Source: an uncultured Acidobacteriota bacterium
GTDB lineage: Bacteria; Acidobacteriota; Blastocatellia; Pyrinomonadales; Pyrinomonadaceae
Assembly (NCBI GenBank): GCA_937859595.1
Contig: CALMAH010000042.1
Coordinates: forward strand, 1-47,500
Reading direction: 5' to 3'
Length of the DNA: 47,500 bases
Shown piece by piece: positions 34,988 to 44,877 of the stretch. Under the pieces are notes generated by a model. It worked only from the letters and a program-made list of their open reading frames with translations. It ran no database searches and was not told the DNA's origin. How positions within the stretch are numbered: the first letter of the stretch is position 1; each line of letters opens with the position of its first letter. Both the position numbers and the translations under genes were made by a program.

Positions 34988-36136
34988 ATGAAAAGCGAGT
35001 TCCGAATAGTGTTGTGCATGGCGATCGCAGCATTTGTCGCTGTGCCATTGGCTGCGCAATCGTCGATCACATCGGCGTTAGGTGATAAGTATGTGATCTC
35101 GGCGAAGGCGGGCGGGACCAACCTTATTGAAGGTGAGGTTACCGTCATGCGTACCGACGGCACCTCCGGGCTGCTGGTCAAGGGGATGAGGGTAGAGGTC
35201 GGAGACCGCGTCAGCACGGGAGTGGACGGACGGGCTGAGATACTTCTCAATCCGGGCTCTTATCTCCGCATGGGGCCAAACTCGGTATTTGAATTCGTGT
35301 CGACCTCACTCGATGACCTCAAAGTGCGGATCCACTCGGGAAGCGTGATCTTCGAAGTATTTGCGAGTAATGATTTTGTAGTTGACGTAGAACTCGATGG
35401 GAACGCATTCAAACTGATCGACTCGGGAGTTTATCGTATAAATGCCGGTGACAATACCGATTCGATCGTTGTTATCAGAGGCAGGGCTCAAGTGAAAGAC
35501 GGCGGCGAAACTACCACGGTTCGCGGCGGCCGTGTGGCGACGCTCGATGGTGACGATGTCGCGATCGCGAGGACGAACCGACGCGACACAGACGGCCTTG
35601 AGGAGTGGAGCAGGCAGAGGTCACGAGAACTTGTCAGGATGACATCGTCTCTTCGACCAAGAGACTTCCGTGAGCCGCTCATGAATGCCTTCTATAGCGA
35701 CCACTGGAATCTGTGGGATTCGTTCGGCCTATGGGTCTTCAACCCCTATCGAGGCGGCTGGTGCTTCCTGCCGTTCGGCCGGGGATGGCGTTCGCCGTAC
35801 GGGTTCTGGTATGGATATGACATATGGTCATACCGACTCCCTTGGGAGATCTACTATTCGAACCCGCGGCCGAGGCAGCCGTCAACTCAGCCGGGCACTA
35901 TGCCACCTAAGGCCGATCAGGGCCCGTCTCAAACTCCTCGTCGTTCCGCGGCGACATCTGCTCCACCATATATAAAAATGGAAAGCGGAAGCTCGAACAC
36001 CGGCAGACGGACGTCGCCCAATTTTCCGCCAATGACCGGTCCGCCGGTTTCGGCTCCTCCGGTTTTTTCACCGCCAGTGGCATTGCCGCCGAAGTCTGAC
36101 TCTGCCGGTTCGGCCGGACGGGGCCGACGACCTTAG
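34988..36136 (+). CDS. FecR-domain exported protein with Trp/Tyr-rich and Pro-rich C terminus
   Basis: 382 residues. The ATG at 34988 follows GGGAG and starts a signal peptide (VLCMAIAAFVAVPLAAQ). Residues about 35-190 form a FecR-type beta domain (GEVTVMRTDG, GDRVSTGVDGRAEILLNPGSYLRMGPNSVFEFV, LIDSGVYRINA, VRGGRVATLDG). Unlike classical FecR it has no N-terminal anti-sigma region, and no ECF sigma factor gene is adjacent, so it is likely a periplasmic or surface scaffold. A segment rich in Trp, Tyr and Gly (FYSDHWNLWDSFGLWVFNPYRGGWC) follows near 235-285, then a Pro/Ser-rich low-complexity tail. TATACT at 34934-34939 is a possible -10 element, without a clear -35. Confidence 0.87.
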   Translation: MKSEFRIVLCMAIAAFVAVPLAAQSSITSALGDKYVISAKAGGTNLIEGEVTVMRTDGTSGLLVKGMRVEVGDRVSTGVDGRAEILLNPGSYLRMGPNSVFEFVSTSLDDLKVRIHSGSVIFEVFASNDFVVDVELDGNAFKLIDSGVYRINAGDNTDSIVVIRGRAQVKDGGETTTVRGGRVATLDGDDVAIARTNRRDTDGLEEWSRQRSRELVRMTSSLRPRDFREPLMNAFYSDHWNLWDSFGLWVFNPYRGGWCFLPFGRGWRSPYGFWYGYDIWSYRLPWEIYYSNPRPRQPSTQPGTMPPKADQGPSQTPRRSAATSAPPYIKMESGSSNTGRRTSPNFPPMTGPPVSAPPVFSPPVALPPKSDSAGSAGRGRRP

Positions 36137-36159
36137 GTGGATCGGAATGAAGTAAATTA

Positions 36160-36184
36160 ACGGGGCCATCCGGTCCCGTTTTTA
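36160..36184 (+). terminator. Terminator of the FecR-domain gene
   Basis: ACGGGGCC (36160-36167) pairs with GGTCCCGT (36172-36179) over a 4-base loop with a mismatch-tolerant centre, followed by TTTTAT. Its U-tract overlaps the stop codon of the convergent protease gene. Confidence 0.75.
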
Positions 36185-37030
36185 TTTGAAAAGGTTGATC
36201 AGGTTTTCTTCCGGTGCCGTCCCGATCACATAGGGTTCCAGAAGGAGAAATGCCGTCTGCGTACCATTGATGATCGCGTGGAGAATAACGCTCGGCAGAA
36301 GGCTGCCGGTACTCGCCCGGAGCAGCGTAAGCAAGAGACTCAAGAGGAGAAGGACGAATATCTTTGCCGGATTCTCCAAATATTGCGGTATGTGGACCAC
36401 AGTGAAAAGAACTGTTGCTACAAGTACCGCCGTAGCCATGCCGTACCGTTTTAGGAATGCAGAAAAGATCATCCCTCGATATACAAGTTCTTCAACTATT
36501 GGAGCCGTGATCACAGCGATCGCCGACAAAAGATAGAGAGCCGGGCGAGAGCTTTTTATGATCCGCGTGATCTCGTCCTCTTTCTCGGGGAAAAAGCTGA
36601 GTACAAGAATTGCGAGGATCCAAAATCCTACCGTAAAGGCGGCGTAATGCCAAATACGGACCCATCCGTTGTGCCAGCCGACCGCGTCTGTGAACCGGTA
36701 TTTACCCATCCCTGTCACAACCGCCAGTGCAAGAGCAAGCGTGAGCAGATGCGCCGGAATGGCTCCCAGCAACTGGACAAAAACACCCGTTGGATCCTTG
36801 GTTGCGAAAATCGTAAGCTCGCCGCGGTCGCCCAAGTCCATCCCGGTGGCTAGAGCATAGATCACGACAAACAGGAACGGAAAGAGCAGGATCGCCGCTA
36901 CACTGGCTACCCAGATCGACAGTGCGGTCGGGACACCCCACCTCGGTTCATCGGGCGAGACAGGGCGATCACTTTTAAATGTAGCGTTGTTCTGATGGGC
37001 TGTTTGGGTCGATCCGATTTGGGTTTCCAC
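36182..37030 (-). CDS. CPBP-family intramembrane glutamic protease (CAAX-like)
   Basis: 282 residues with about seven to eight membrane helices. The family's three motifs are in order: EELVYRGMIFS, FTVVHIPQY and a HAIINGTQ segment near the C terminus. The first Glu pair and the His residues form the active site of the ABI/CPBP (CAAX amino-terminal protease) superfamily, used for prenylated-protein processing in eukaryotes and for bacteriocin immunity or anti-sigma factor cleavage in bacteria. The start is a GTG at 37030; substrate unknown. It is divergent from kdsB with only 89 bases between the starts. Confidence 0.9.
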   Translation of the reverse strand: METQIGSTQTAHQNNATFKSDRPVSPDEPRWGVPTALSIWVASVAAILLFPFLFVVIYALATGMDLGDRGELTIFATKDPTGVFVQLLGAIPAHLLTLALALAVVTGMGKYRFTDAVGWHNGWVRIWHYAAFTVGFWILAILVLSFFPEKEDEITRIIKSSRPALYLLSAIAVITAPIVEELVYRGMIFSAFLKRYGMATAVLVATVLFTVVHIPQYLENPAKIFVLLLLSLLLTLLRASTGSLLPSVILHAIINGTQTAFLLLEPYVIGTAPEENLINLFK

Positions 37031-37119
37031 AGTCGAAGTTTAATCAACCTTTCCCAACTTTCCAAATTATTGGCATTCTCTCTTGCTATCGGCAGAGTTT
37101 CGTAATAACCTAAAGTTCC

Positions 37120-37971
37120 GTGGAGCCACACGGAAATATCCCTAAACAAGACGTCATTGCGGTGATCCCGGCAAGGTATGCTTCATCCAGATTGCCCGGG
37201 AAGATGCTGCGCGAGATCGCAGGCAAACCTCTGATCCTCCATACCGCAGATCGTGCCAATGAAGCACGGACGGTTTCACGAGTGATCGTCGCTACAGACG
37301 ATGAGCGGATACGCAACGTTGTGACGGCCGCCGGCCACGAGGCGGTTCTCACTCGTGCAGAACATAACTCTGGCAGCGACCGCATTGCTGAGGTTGCCCA
37401 GTCGCTTCCGGAGCGCACCGTGATCGTAAACGTTCAGGGTGACGAGCCGGTCATTTCTCCGGTAACTATCGACCGGGCGGTGAGTGCTATGCTGGAGCAA
37501 AGCGGTCCTCAACCACCCGACATTGTTACAGTATTCGAGCCGATAGTTTCGGCGAACGATCTATTCGATGCGAATGTCGTTAAGGTCGTACTAAATGACA
37601 AAGGCCGGGCGGTTTATTTTTCGCGGTCGCCGATCCCGTATCTTCGCGGGGCTGCGATCGAGCACCGTTCGCTCGAATTGGCCGTCGCCGCCGAGCCGGA
37701 TCTACTCCGGCGCTTTAAAAAGCACGTTGGGCTATATGTTTACAGACGGGAATTTCTGATCGAATTTACCCGGTTAGAGCAGACCCGGCTCGAAAAATGT
37801 GAGATGCTTGAACAACTTAGAGCATTGGAAAACGCAACGCACATTTTTGTGGTTCCGGCTGCCGAGGCTTCGATCGGTGTTGATACGCCGGAGGACCTCG
37901 AGGTGGTTAGAGCCGTGATCGAATCCCGAGGCAAGGCCGCGGGACGGTCGTCTGACGGCGGAGTTTCATGA
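37120..37971 (+). CDS. kdsB: 3-deoxy-manno-octulosonate cytidylyltransferase (CMP-Kdo synthetase)
   Basis: 283 residues. It activates Kdo with CTP to CMP-Kdo for lipopolysaccharide inner-core synthesis. The nucleotide-binding N terminus VIPARYASSRLPGKML, the VIVNVQGDEPVI loop, FSRSPIPYLRG and YRREFLIEFTRL are family features. The start is GTG at 37120 with a weak ribosome binding site; the frame is consistent with the conserved N terminus. Its TGA overlaps the ATG of the next gene by four bases. It is the first gene of an operon that also holds pyrG (CTP supply), kdsA and kdsC. Confidence 0.95.
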   Translation: MEPHGNIPKQDVIAVIPARYASSRLPGKMLREIAGKPLILHTADRANEARTVSRVIVATDDERIRNVVTAAGHEAVLTRAEHNSGSDRIAEVAQSLPERTVIVNVQGDEPVISPVTIDRAVSAMLEQSGPQPPDIVTVFEPIVSANDLFDANVVKVVLNDKGRAVYFSRSPIPYLRGAAIEHRSLELAVAAEPDLLRRFKKHVGLYVYRREFLIEFTRLEQTRLEKCEMLEQLRALENATHIFVVPAAEASIGVDTPEDLEVVRAVIESRGKAAGRSSDGGVS

Positions 37972-38249
37972 TGTCGGATTGGATCGGGTTATTATTCTTC
38001 GTACTGGTCGCGTTCGGTGCGGCAGTCGGACTCAAGCGCTTGGCTAAGCCGGCGACTCGTACCGAGGAGGAGTTTGAACGGAACGCGGCAGAGAGTTACT
38101 CGACGATCGGGGCCAGCGTTAACGCGCTACAGGGAATACTTGATCCGGCAGCCGCGAAGGGCAAAGAGACCGTGATGCAAATGAAAGACGGGCTGCACCA
38201 TAAGAAAAAACGGGAAGGAAAAGTTAGTGGCGCGGCGAATGAAGAGTGA
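37968..38249 (+). CDS. Small single-pass membrane protein in the Kdo operon
   Basis: 93 residues. The ATG overlaps the kdsB stop by four bases (ATGA), so it should be co-translated. One N-terminal membrane helix (WIGLLFFVLVAFGAAVGLKRLA) is followed by a cytoplasmic polar region with SYSTIGASVNALQGILDPAAAKGKE and a Lys-rich tail (HHKKKREGK). I do not recognise a family. Its conserved position between kdsB and pyrG is unverified, but the coupled start supports a real gene. Confidence 0.75.
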   Translation: MMSDWIGLLFFVLVAFGAAVGLKRLAKPATRTEEEFERNAAESYSTIGASVNALQGILDPAAAKGKETVMQMKDGLHHKKKREGKVSGAANEE

Positions 38250-38268
38250 TATGTTGGAGAAAGAATAG

Positions 38269-39975
<1,707 letters not shown>

Positions 39976-40074
39976 TGACAATGATTAATATAGGGAATAC
40001 AACGTGTCTTAAGTTAAAACTGAGGGGTCAATAGAAACCGGACTGTCGTTTTGCGACGTGTAGCGTGATCATTA

Positions 40075-40893
40075 ATGGAGTCGTTTGAGATCGGAGAAGT
40101 TGGTTTCGGCGGGGGTGACTTGGCGTTCATCCTGGGCCCGTGTGTCGTTGAATCTTATGAGCACGCCTCGATGATGGCGGGTTCGATAAAAGGGATCTGC
40201 GAGCGTGTCGGTGTCGGCTTTGTATATAAGTCTTCGTTCGACAAGGCGAACAGAAGTTCTCTCGAGAGCTTTCGCGGTGAAGGCATGGAATCGGGACTCG
40301 ATATTTTGCGACGCGTTAAGGAAGAGGTCGGGGTTCCGGTCATTACAGACATCCACGAACCGTGGCAGGCCGAGGTAGCGGCCCGGGTCGCTGACATACT
40401 CCAAATACCCGCGTTTCTCTGTAGGCAGACCGATCTGCTGATCGCGGCCGCAAAGACCGGAAAGGCCGTAAATGTAAAAAAGGGGCAATTTCTGGCCCCA
40501 TGGGACGCAAAAAATATTGTCGAAAAGCTCCAGGCGGCTGGTTGTGAAAAGATCCTGCTGACCGAACGCGGAGCGAGCTTTGGTTATAACAACCTTGTGG
40601 TCGATCTCCGATCGTTTCCGATCATGCGATCATTCGGTGTGCCCGTGGTTTTTGACGTGACGCATAGCCTGCAATTGCCCGGCGGGCTCGGAAAAGCAAC
40701 TGATGGACAGGCCGAATACATCGAACACTTTGCACGTGCCGGTGTCGCTTGCGGCGTCGATGTAGTTTTTATGGAGGTTCATGACAACCCGGCGAGGGCG
40801 CCGAGCGACGGGCCGAATCAATTGCCGCTCGAACGTCTGGAGCCTCTGCTCGGAAAACTGAAAAGTATTCACCAACTGATAAATGAGAATTGA
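40075..40893 (+). CDS. kdsA: 3-deoxy-8-phosphooctulonate synthase
   Basis: 272 residues, normal for the family. It condenses arabinose-5-phosphate with phosphoenolpyruvate to Kdo-8-phosphate. [83 protein letters not shown] and [17 protein letters not shown] are diagnostic. Cys in GPCVVES, His in IHEP and the later Glu, Asp and Asn suggest a metal-dependent form, but that cannot be settled here. Its stop codon lies within the start of the following M1-like gene. Confidence 0.97.
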   Translation: MESFEIGEVGFGGGDLAFILGPCVVESYEHASMMAGSIKGICERVGVGFVYKSSFDKANRSSLESFRGEGMESGLDILRRVKEEVGVPVITDIHEPWQAEVAARVADILQIPAFLCRQTDLLIAAAKTGKAVNVKKGQFLAPWDAKNIVEKLQAAGCEKILLTERGASFGYNNLVVDLRSFPIMRSFGVPVVFDVTHSLQLPGGLGKATDGQAEYIEHFARAGVACGVDVVFMEVHDNPARAPSDGPNQLPLERLEPLLGKLKSIHQLINEN

Positions 40894-43177
40894 ACCTATC
40901 TTGCGGCTGTCCGCGTGCCTGAAAACCAATTGTTCAATGTTTCTTTTTGCCCTGCTGTTCGGCGGCGTTGTAACCCTATATACCCAGACCCCGGAAACGC
41001 GTATCGCGGCTACGTGGCAGGTCGTAAGATACGATATCGAGGTCACTTTGCCGCAGACAGCGACGGAGCGAAGCGTTACGTCCCGTGCTCGGCTTGAGGT
41101 TCGCAATATTGCAGGACAGCCCGCCACCAGCCTTACACTTCGTATCAATCAGAACGCGCAGGTCTCGTCGGTGAGGATAAATGACTCATCCGTCGGCTTT
41201 ACCAAAGGGGAGGAGCGGCTGGGTGGTACAAGTCTCCAGCGTGTGGCGATACGGGTTCCCTCTGTTCCGGCGGGATCGGTGTTAAGTGCCGAAGTTGAAT
41301 ACAGCCTGAATATTACGGACAATTCAGGCCTCAGCTCGATCGGACCGAATGGGGCACAATTTTTGCCCATGTCCTTTTGGTATCCGACCCCAAACAGTTG
41401 GTACTTTGCTCGTGGAGCAGATTTCGCTCCGTTCCGGATCCGGGTGTCTGCGCCGGCGGGACTTTCGGTGATAACTGCCGGGAAGGAGGATGCCGGCGCA
41501 CATGAGAACGGTTTGCATGGCCAGCCGTTCTTTGTAGCAGGTAGGTGGGACGTGTCCGAACATTCCGGCGTCACTTTTCATCTCCCAAAGGATCCCGGCG
41601 CGGAGGCGCCAGATCGTGCTGCTGAGTTGGCAAGACTTGCTTTGGATGCAAGAAGCTTTGCCGCGACCTTTCTCGGCGATGTTCCCGAGGCCCCGATCAA
41701 GATAGTCGCTGTCCGTCGCGGAGCCGGATTTGCAACCGGGGGAACCGTGCTTTTGGATGAGAGCGTGTTCCGACGCGACCGGATCGATTCACTCACGACG
41801 ATGACCGTCGCCGAAGCGATGGCCCGGCTCTGGCTGGGCGACAAGATCAATGTTACAGATGACGGGAACGGCGTCATCCGCGAGGGGCTGGCACGATTCA
41901 TTGCCACTCGTTTTCTCGAGAGCAAGTTTGGCGACGACATCGCTGCCGTCGAAAGGTTGAGACAGAGGACCGCATATGGAGCGGTTTCTCGAAGGGACGG
42001 CCCACTTAATACTATCTCGCCGATCGATGATTATTATTTTGCCGCAGTACCCAATAAGGGGGCGATGTTCTGGCGTCTGCTGGAACGAAAAGTGGGCCGG
42101 GACGAGTTCATAAAAAGGATCCGAAGAGGGCTGGCCGGCTCGACCGTACGAATGGCAGAACTGCGCGCTTTATTTAATGACCACAAGCCGTTCGTTGACT
42201 TCATGCTTGATCAGGTCACGGATATGAATCTGATGGCCGGTCTGCCCCAGGTGAGCGGCGGGGAGGCAAAGGTTGCACTGCGCAACACCGGTCCGATAGA
42301 CGTGACTGTGGATGTGATGGCGACGCTCGAGAACGGCGAGACCATTACTGCGCCCGCGACAATTCGTGCTCAGAGCTTTGGCGAGATCATCTTTAGGACG
42401 AGCGGAAAGATCGTAAAGGTTGAAATAGATCCGGAGAAGAACTATCCGCAATCGGATTATTCGGACGACGTTGCACCTCAAGTCATAACAGAGAGCGATC
42501 CGCTGCTGGCCGTCCGCCGGGAATTTGACCGGCAGCGATTTGTCGATGCGGAAACGCTGGCGAACACCGTGCTGAGAGAGTTCCCGCGATTTGATGATGT
42601 CCGGGTACTGCTTGCACGTTCGTTGCTGGCGCAAAACAAGGTAACCGAGGCCGAAAGGGAATTTCGCCAGGTGCTCGAAGAGCAGTTGCCTACCGCCCGG
42701 TCGGTCGCATGGGCGAACGTGGGACTTGCCGATGTGATGATAAGGACGGGCCGCAGCTCGGAGGCCCTGCCGCACACGGTCGCCGCGATCCGAGCCGACG
42801 CCGAATATGGTGCCAGCCTTCAAGCTCGCAATCTCCGCAACAGGATCTCGTCCAGCTCGGGCGTTGAAGAATCGATCAGAACCTATTTTACACAGTTTGA
42901 CCGCGCCGCGGTTTCTAACAGAAAGGCCGAGCTTGAGGCCCTGGCACTTCCGGGTGAGGTCAACCGCTACGTTAGCGGCATTTCGGGTCAGGCCACGACA
43001 TGGACGACAAGCGTCGCCCACGTAGATATGTTTGACGCAAATACGGCACTGGTCGAAGTAAGTCTCAACGTAAGGCTGCTGACCCGCGACCCCGAATTCG
43101 GGTTGGTGGTCTATCGGCTGGTTCGGAGCGGCAATTCCTGGAGACTTGCCGGTGTCGAGATCTTTGAGGTCAGGTGA
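40883..43177 (+). CDS. M1-like pseudo-peptidase with TPR region, in the Kdo operon
   Basis: 764 residues, overlapping the kdsA stop by 11 bases, with kdsC starting seven bases after it. A signal or anchor helix lies near 19-34 ([17 protein letters not shown]). Residues about 45-235 form the N-terminal saddle of M1 peptidases ([28 protein letters not shown]). Residues 250-440 resemble the catalytic domain, but the position of HExxH-x18-E reads [11 protein letters not shown] (310-320), so both zinc-ligand His and the catalytic Glu are replaced. [12 protein letters not shown] (333-344) retains the downstream helix. A TPR-like helical region follows (about 530-660), then a beta domain. Probably a catalytically dead scaffold at the periplasmic face; its place between kdsA and kdsC is unexplained. 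Confidence 0.82.
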   Translation: MRIEPILRLSACLKTNCSMFLFALLFGGVVTLYTQTPETRIAATWQVVRYDIEVTLPQTATERSVTSRARLEVRNIAGQPATSLTLRINQNAQVSSVRINDSSVGFTKGEERLGGTSLQRVAIRVPSVPAGSVLSAEVEYSLNITDNSGLSSIGPNGAQFLPMSFWYPTPNSWYFARGADFAPFRIRVSAPAGLSVITAGKEDAGAHENGLHGQPFFVAGRWDVSEHSGVTFHLPKDPGAEAPDRAAELARLALDARSFAATFLGDVPEAPIKIVAVRRGAGFATGGTVLLDESVFRRDRIDSLTTMTVAEAMARLWLGDKINVTDDGNGVIREGLARFIATRFLESKFGDDIAAVERLRQRTAYGAVSRRDGPLNTISPIDDYYFAAVPNKGAMFWRLLERKVGRDEFIKRIRRGLAGSTVRMAELRALFNDHKPFVDFMLDQVTDMNLMAGLPQVSGGEAKVALRNTGPIDVTVDVMATLENGETITAPATIRAQSFGEIIFRTSGKIVKVEIDPEKNYPQSDYSDDVAPQVITESDPLLAVRREFDRQRFVDAETLANTVLREFPRFDDVRVLLARSLLAQNKVTEAEREFRQVLEEQLPTARSVAWANVGLADVMIRTGRSSEALPHTVAAIRADAEYGASLQARNLRNRISSSSGVEESIRTYFTQFDRAAVSNRKAELEALALPGEVNRYVSGISGQATTWTTSVAHVDMFDANTALVEVSLNVRLLTRDPEFGLVVYRLVRSGNSWRLAGVEIFEVR

Positions 43178-43183
43178 TCGCAC

Positions 43184-43690
43184 ATGGAATTGAATGCCGA
43201 TGAACTGGAGATCGCCCGGCGGATAGATCTCCTGTTGTTTGACTGCGACGGGGTGCTGACGGACGGGCGGTTGTATTTTTCTGCCGAGGGCGAAGCGATG
43301 AAGGCATTTCACGTTCGCGACGGACAGGGTATCGTGCTTTGGCACGAGGCCGGTTACCGGTCGGGCATAATTTCCGGCCGCGATTCCGGCGGGATCGTTG
43401 AAACCCGGGCGAAAGAACTCGGGATGGATTACGTTGTAACGGCATCGGAAGACAAGATCAATGATCTTGAAAAGATCCTTTCCGAGACAGGGATCGAGTC
43501 CCGGCGCGTTGCCTATGTTGGCGATGACATAGGTGATATTGGCCTGATGGGGCGTGTCGGCCTGCCGGTTGCTGTTGCCGATGCGGTTGACGAGGCAAAG
43601 GCCGCGGCAAGATACATCACCAAAATGAAAGGCGGTGAGGGAGCAGTCCGCGAGGTCATCGACCTCCTGCTTTCCGTAAAAGGCAGCTAG
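43184..43690 (+). CDS. kdsC: 3-deoxy-D-manno-octulosonate 8-phosphate phosphatase
   Basis: 168 residues, HAD-superfamily subclass C0 like KdsC. It removes phosphate from Kdo-8-phosphate. The four HAD motifs are visible: LLFDCDGVLTDG (nucleophile Asp), IISGRDSGG, a Lys in TASEDKINDLEKIL and VGDDIGDIGLM. AFHVRDGQGI, the substrate loop of KdsC, is intact. The ATG follows GAGG at a good distance. Last gene of the operon; no clear terminator follows. Confidence 0.93.
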   Translation: MELNADELEIARRIDLLLFDCDGVLTDGRLYFSAEGEAMKAFHVRDGQGIVLWHEAGYRSGIISGRDSGGIVETRAKELGMDYVVTASEDKINDLEKILSETGIESRRVAYVGDDIGDIGLMGRVGLPVAVADAVDEAKAAARYITKMKGGEGAVREVIDLLLSVKGS

Positions 43691-43776
43691 GGTATCGCCA
43701 AGCAAATATCGGAGCATAGCCACGCTGTTTTTCATTAACCAGAGGCTTTCAAATAACTCCCTAAATCAGCGGTTGG

Positions 43777-43827
43777 GTTCACCGGCTGGGGAACGCGCGT
43801 TCACCGGGGGAACCGCCGGGTTCGCCG
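43777..43827 (+). repeat. Imperfect 21/22-bp direct repeat, three copies
   Basis: GTTCACCGG occurs at 43777 and 43799, and GTTCGCCG at 43820, spaced 22 and 21 bases. Between copies are GGGGAAC-type segments that could pair with GTTC, so each unit might also fold. It opens a repeat-dense intergenic stretch of about 1 kb. Confidence 0.55.
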
Positions 43828-43871
43828 AATGTACCAAATTTCCTCGCTTTTTGTATTCATTTCTCGAAAAT

Positions 43872-44204
43872 CGTCTCATTTTGTGCATTAAAATGTCCAA
43901 AGTGAGACGGGTTAAGTGCCTATGCTGCTTAAGTTTGCGGCGGAAAATCGTCTCACTAAAGAAAAACGACTGCGGCTTAAGTGAGACAAAGGGGCAAACG
44001 TCGTGGTTTTTGGCAAAATCGTTCCACTTTTTGCAGAAAAGTGTACAAAGTGGAACGGGTTAAATGGTGACCCGATTCGGCTTGCGGCGAAAAATCGTTC
44101 CATCTAGCAAAATAAGGAACACTTTATGTGGAACGGCCACCGTTTTTGCCTTTGATCCTCAGAATCGTCCCATTTTGCAAAATGCGCGTCTGTTAAGTGG
44201 GACG
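43872..44204 (+). repeat. Five tandem stem-loop repeats with compensating arm changes
   Basis: Arms start at 43872, 43949, 44020, 44096 and 44166, giving periods of 77, 71, 76 and 70 bases. Each unit is preceded by AAAATCG or AGAATCG. The arm pairs are CGTCTCA/TGAGACG, GTCTCACT/AGTGAGAC, CGTTCCACTTT/AAAGTGGAACG, CGTTCCA/TGGAACG and CGTCCCA/TGGGACG, with loops of 16-26 bases. Two positions vary between units and the partner base changes with each, keeping the stem. TTGCGGCG precedes units 2 and 4, GGGTTAA follows units 1 and 3. No coding potential is evident. It may be a structured RNA or single-stranded-DNA element or degenerate mobile repeats. Confidence 0.75.
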
Positions 44205-44208
44205 ATGA

Positions 44209-44229
44209 AGTGTATCATTGTGATACACT
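44209..44229 (+). repeat. Perfect 9-bp hairpin after the stem-loop array
   Basis: AGTGTATCA and TGATACACT flank a TTG loop. It lies five bases after the fifth stem-loop and may be its sixth, more divergent member, or a protein-binding palindrome. Confidence 0.6.
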
Positions 44230-44312
44230 CTTCGGTTTTCAAACATCAAATATCGAACTGAGCCTCACGCGGGCTATTTTCCTATTTCCGGGAAGGCCGG
44301 CCAATGGTGATC

Positions 44313-44348
44313 TGCGCGATATGCGCGATTTGCGCGATTTGCGCGAAA
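44313..44348 (+). repeat. 9-bp tandem repeat, four copies
   Basis: TGCGCGATA, TGCGCGATT twice and TGCGCGAAA in a row (44313-44348). A variable-number tandem repeat candidate. Confidence 0.8.
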
Positions 44349-44354
44349 TGAAAG

Positions 44355-44389
44355 GTGAGAAATGAGAAGTGAGAAGTGAGAAGTGAGAA
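44355..44389 (+). repeat. 7-bp tandem repeat, five copies
   Basis: GTGAGAA occurs four times and ATGAGAA once in tandem (44355-44389). A second short tandem repeat immediately beside the 9-bp one; copy number may vary between strains. Confidence 0.8.
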
Positions 44390-44515
44390 ATGGGATCGTA
44401 GTATCGACGGCCAGACCCCGCTTCGGTTCTCTCGGTTGATCCGCGTCAAAAAAATAGCCTGGTTGAGATGCGCAGGGGTTTGCGGCTTGGCGGGATGATC
44501 GGGCCGGGAAATGTC

Positions 44516-44531
44516 GCCCGCTAAAGCGGGC
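44516..44531 (+). repeat. REP-like palindrome
   Basis: GCCCGCT and AGCGGGC around a central AA. Short intergenic palindromes of this form are often repeated through genomes as REP elements; only one copy is in this window. Confidence 0.55.
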
Positions 44532-44557
44532 TGGGGTTGAGTTGGGGGCAATCTGTT

Positions 44558-44577
44558 CCACGCCATAAATGGCGTGG
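44558..44577 (+). repeat. REP-like palindrome
   Basis: CCACGCCAT and ATGGCGTGG around a central AA, 26 bases after the first palindrome and with the same AA centre. The two together resemble a REP pair. Confidence 0.6.
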
Positions 44578-44639
44578 TAATTCAAGGCTTCGCGGAATTA
44601 AGGACGGGTTTGTGGACCACAGGGAGCGGGATATCTTTC

Positions 44640-44669
44640 TTGAATATTATATATTTCCTGTGCAATAAT
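44640..44669 (+). promoter_or_regulatory. Predicted promoter of the tRNA-Gly gene
   Basis: TTGAAT (44640-44645), an 18-base spacer and AATAAT (44664-44669), ending 11 bases before the mature tRNA 5' end. Confidence 0.5.
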
Positions 44670-44680
44670 CTGCCTCACCA

Positions 44681-44755
44681 GCGGGCGTAACTCAATGGTA
44701 GAGTGTCAGCTTCCCAAGCTGAAAGTTGCGAGTTCGATCCTCGTCGCCCGCTCCA
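44681..44755 (+). tRNA. tRNA-Gly (anticodon CCC)
   Basis: The cloverleaf is complete. The acceptor arm GCGGGCG pairs with CGCCCGC, the D-loop holds AACTCAATGGTAGAGT, and the anticodon arm TCAGC-TTCCCAA-GCTGA gives anticodon CCC, reading GGG. The T-arm contains GAGTTCGATCC, and discriminator T and an encoded CCA (44753-44755) follow. No clear terminator hairpin is present. It separates the repeat-rich region from the redoxin cassette and could mark an island attachment site. Confidence 0.96.
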
Positions 44756-44774
44756 TCCTTTTTGTAAAAAAACC

Positions 44775-44802
44775 TTGACAGGCGACAAAAGTGATATATA
44801 AT
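44775..44802 (+). promoter_or_regulatory. Consensus promoter of the redoxin/six-Cys cassette
   Basis: TTGACA (44775-44780), 16-base spacer, TATAAT (44797-44802): both hexamers match consensus exactly. It predicts transcription start near 44809, just before the ATG at 44831 and the C tract. Confidence 0.75.
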
Positions 44803-44848
44803 GTCGAAAATTTGATTTCTGCAATATCCCATGGCAAATAAGTTCTCA

Positions 44849-44864
44849 CCCCCCCCCGCCCCCC
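44849..44864 (+). repeat. Poly-C tract (C9-G-C6) in the start region of the redoxin gene
   Basis: Nine C (44849-44857), one G, then six C. An ATG at 44831 lies 47 bases before the TTG at 44878, so adding one C (or removing two) would put this ATG in frame with the redoxin. The tract could be a phase-variation switch or a sequencing/assembly error. Confidence 0.8.
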
Positions 44865-44877
44865 ACGTGCCTTTCGG

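Noticed and set aside
42170..43735. 521-codon minus-strand ORF antisense to the M1-like gene and kdsC
   Set aside because: It is antisense to two genes with clear family motifs, and its translation is rich in Cys, Arg and His with no domain; a long shadow ORF of G/C-rich codon usage.
43905..44204. GTTAAGT and GTTAAAT motifs in the stem-loop array resembling integron attC core sites (GTTRRRY)
   Set aside because: The matching inverse core RYYYAAC is not present at the other end of the units and there is no integrase or cassette ORF; the resemblance is likely due to short degenerate motifs.
43691..44680. CRISPR array
   Set aside because: Repeat units are imperfect, vary in their arms and have no constant repeat with unique spacers; no cas genes are present.
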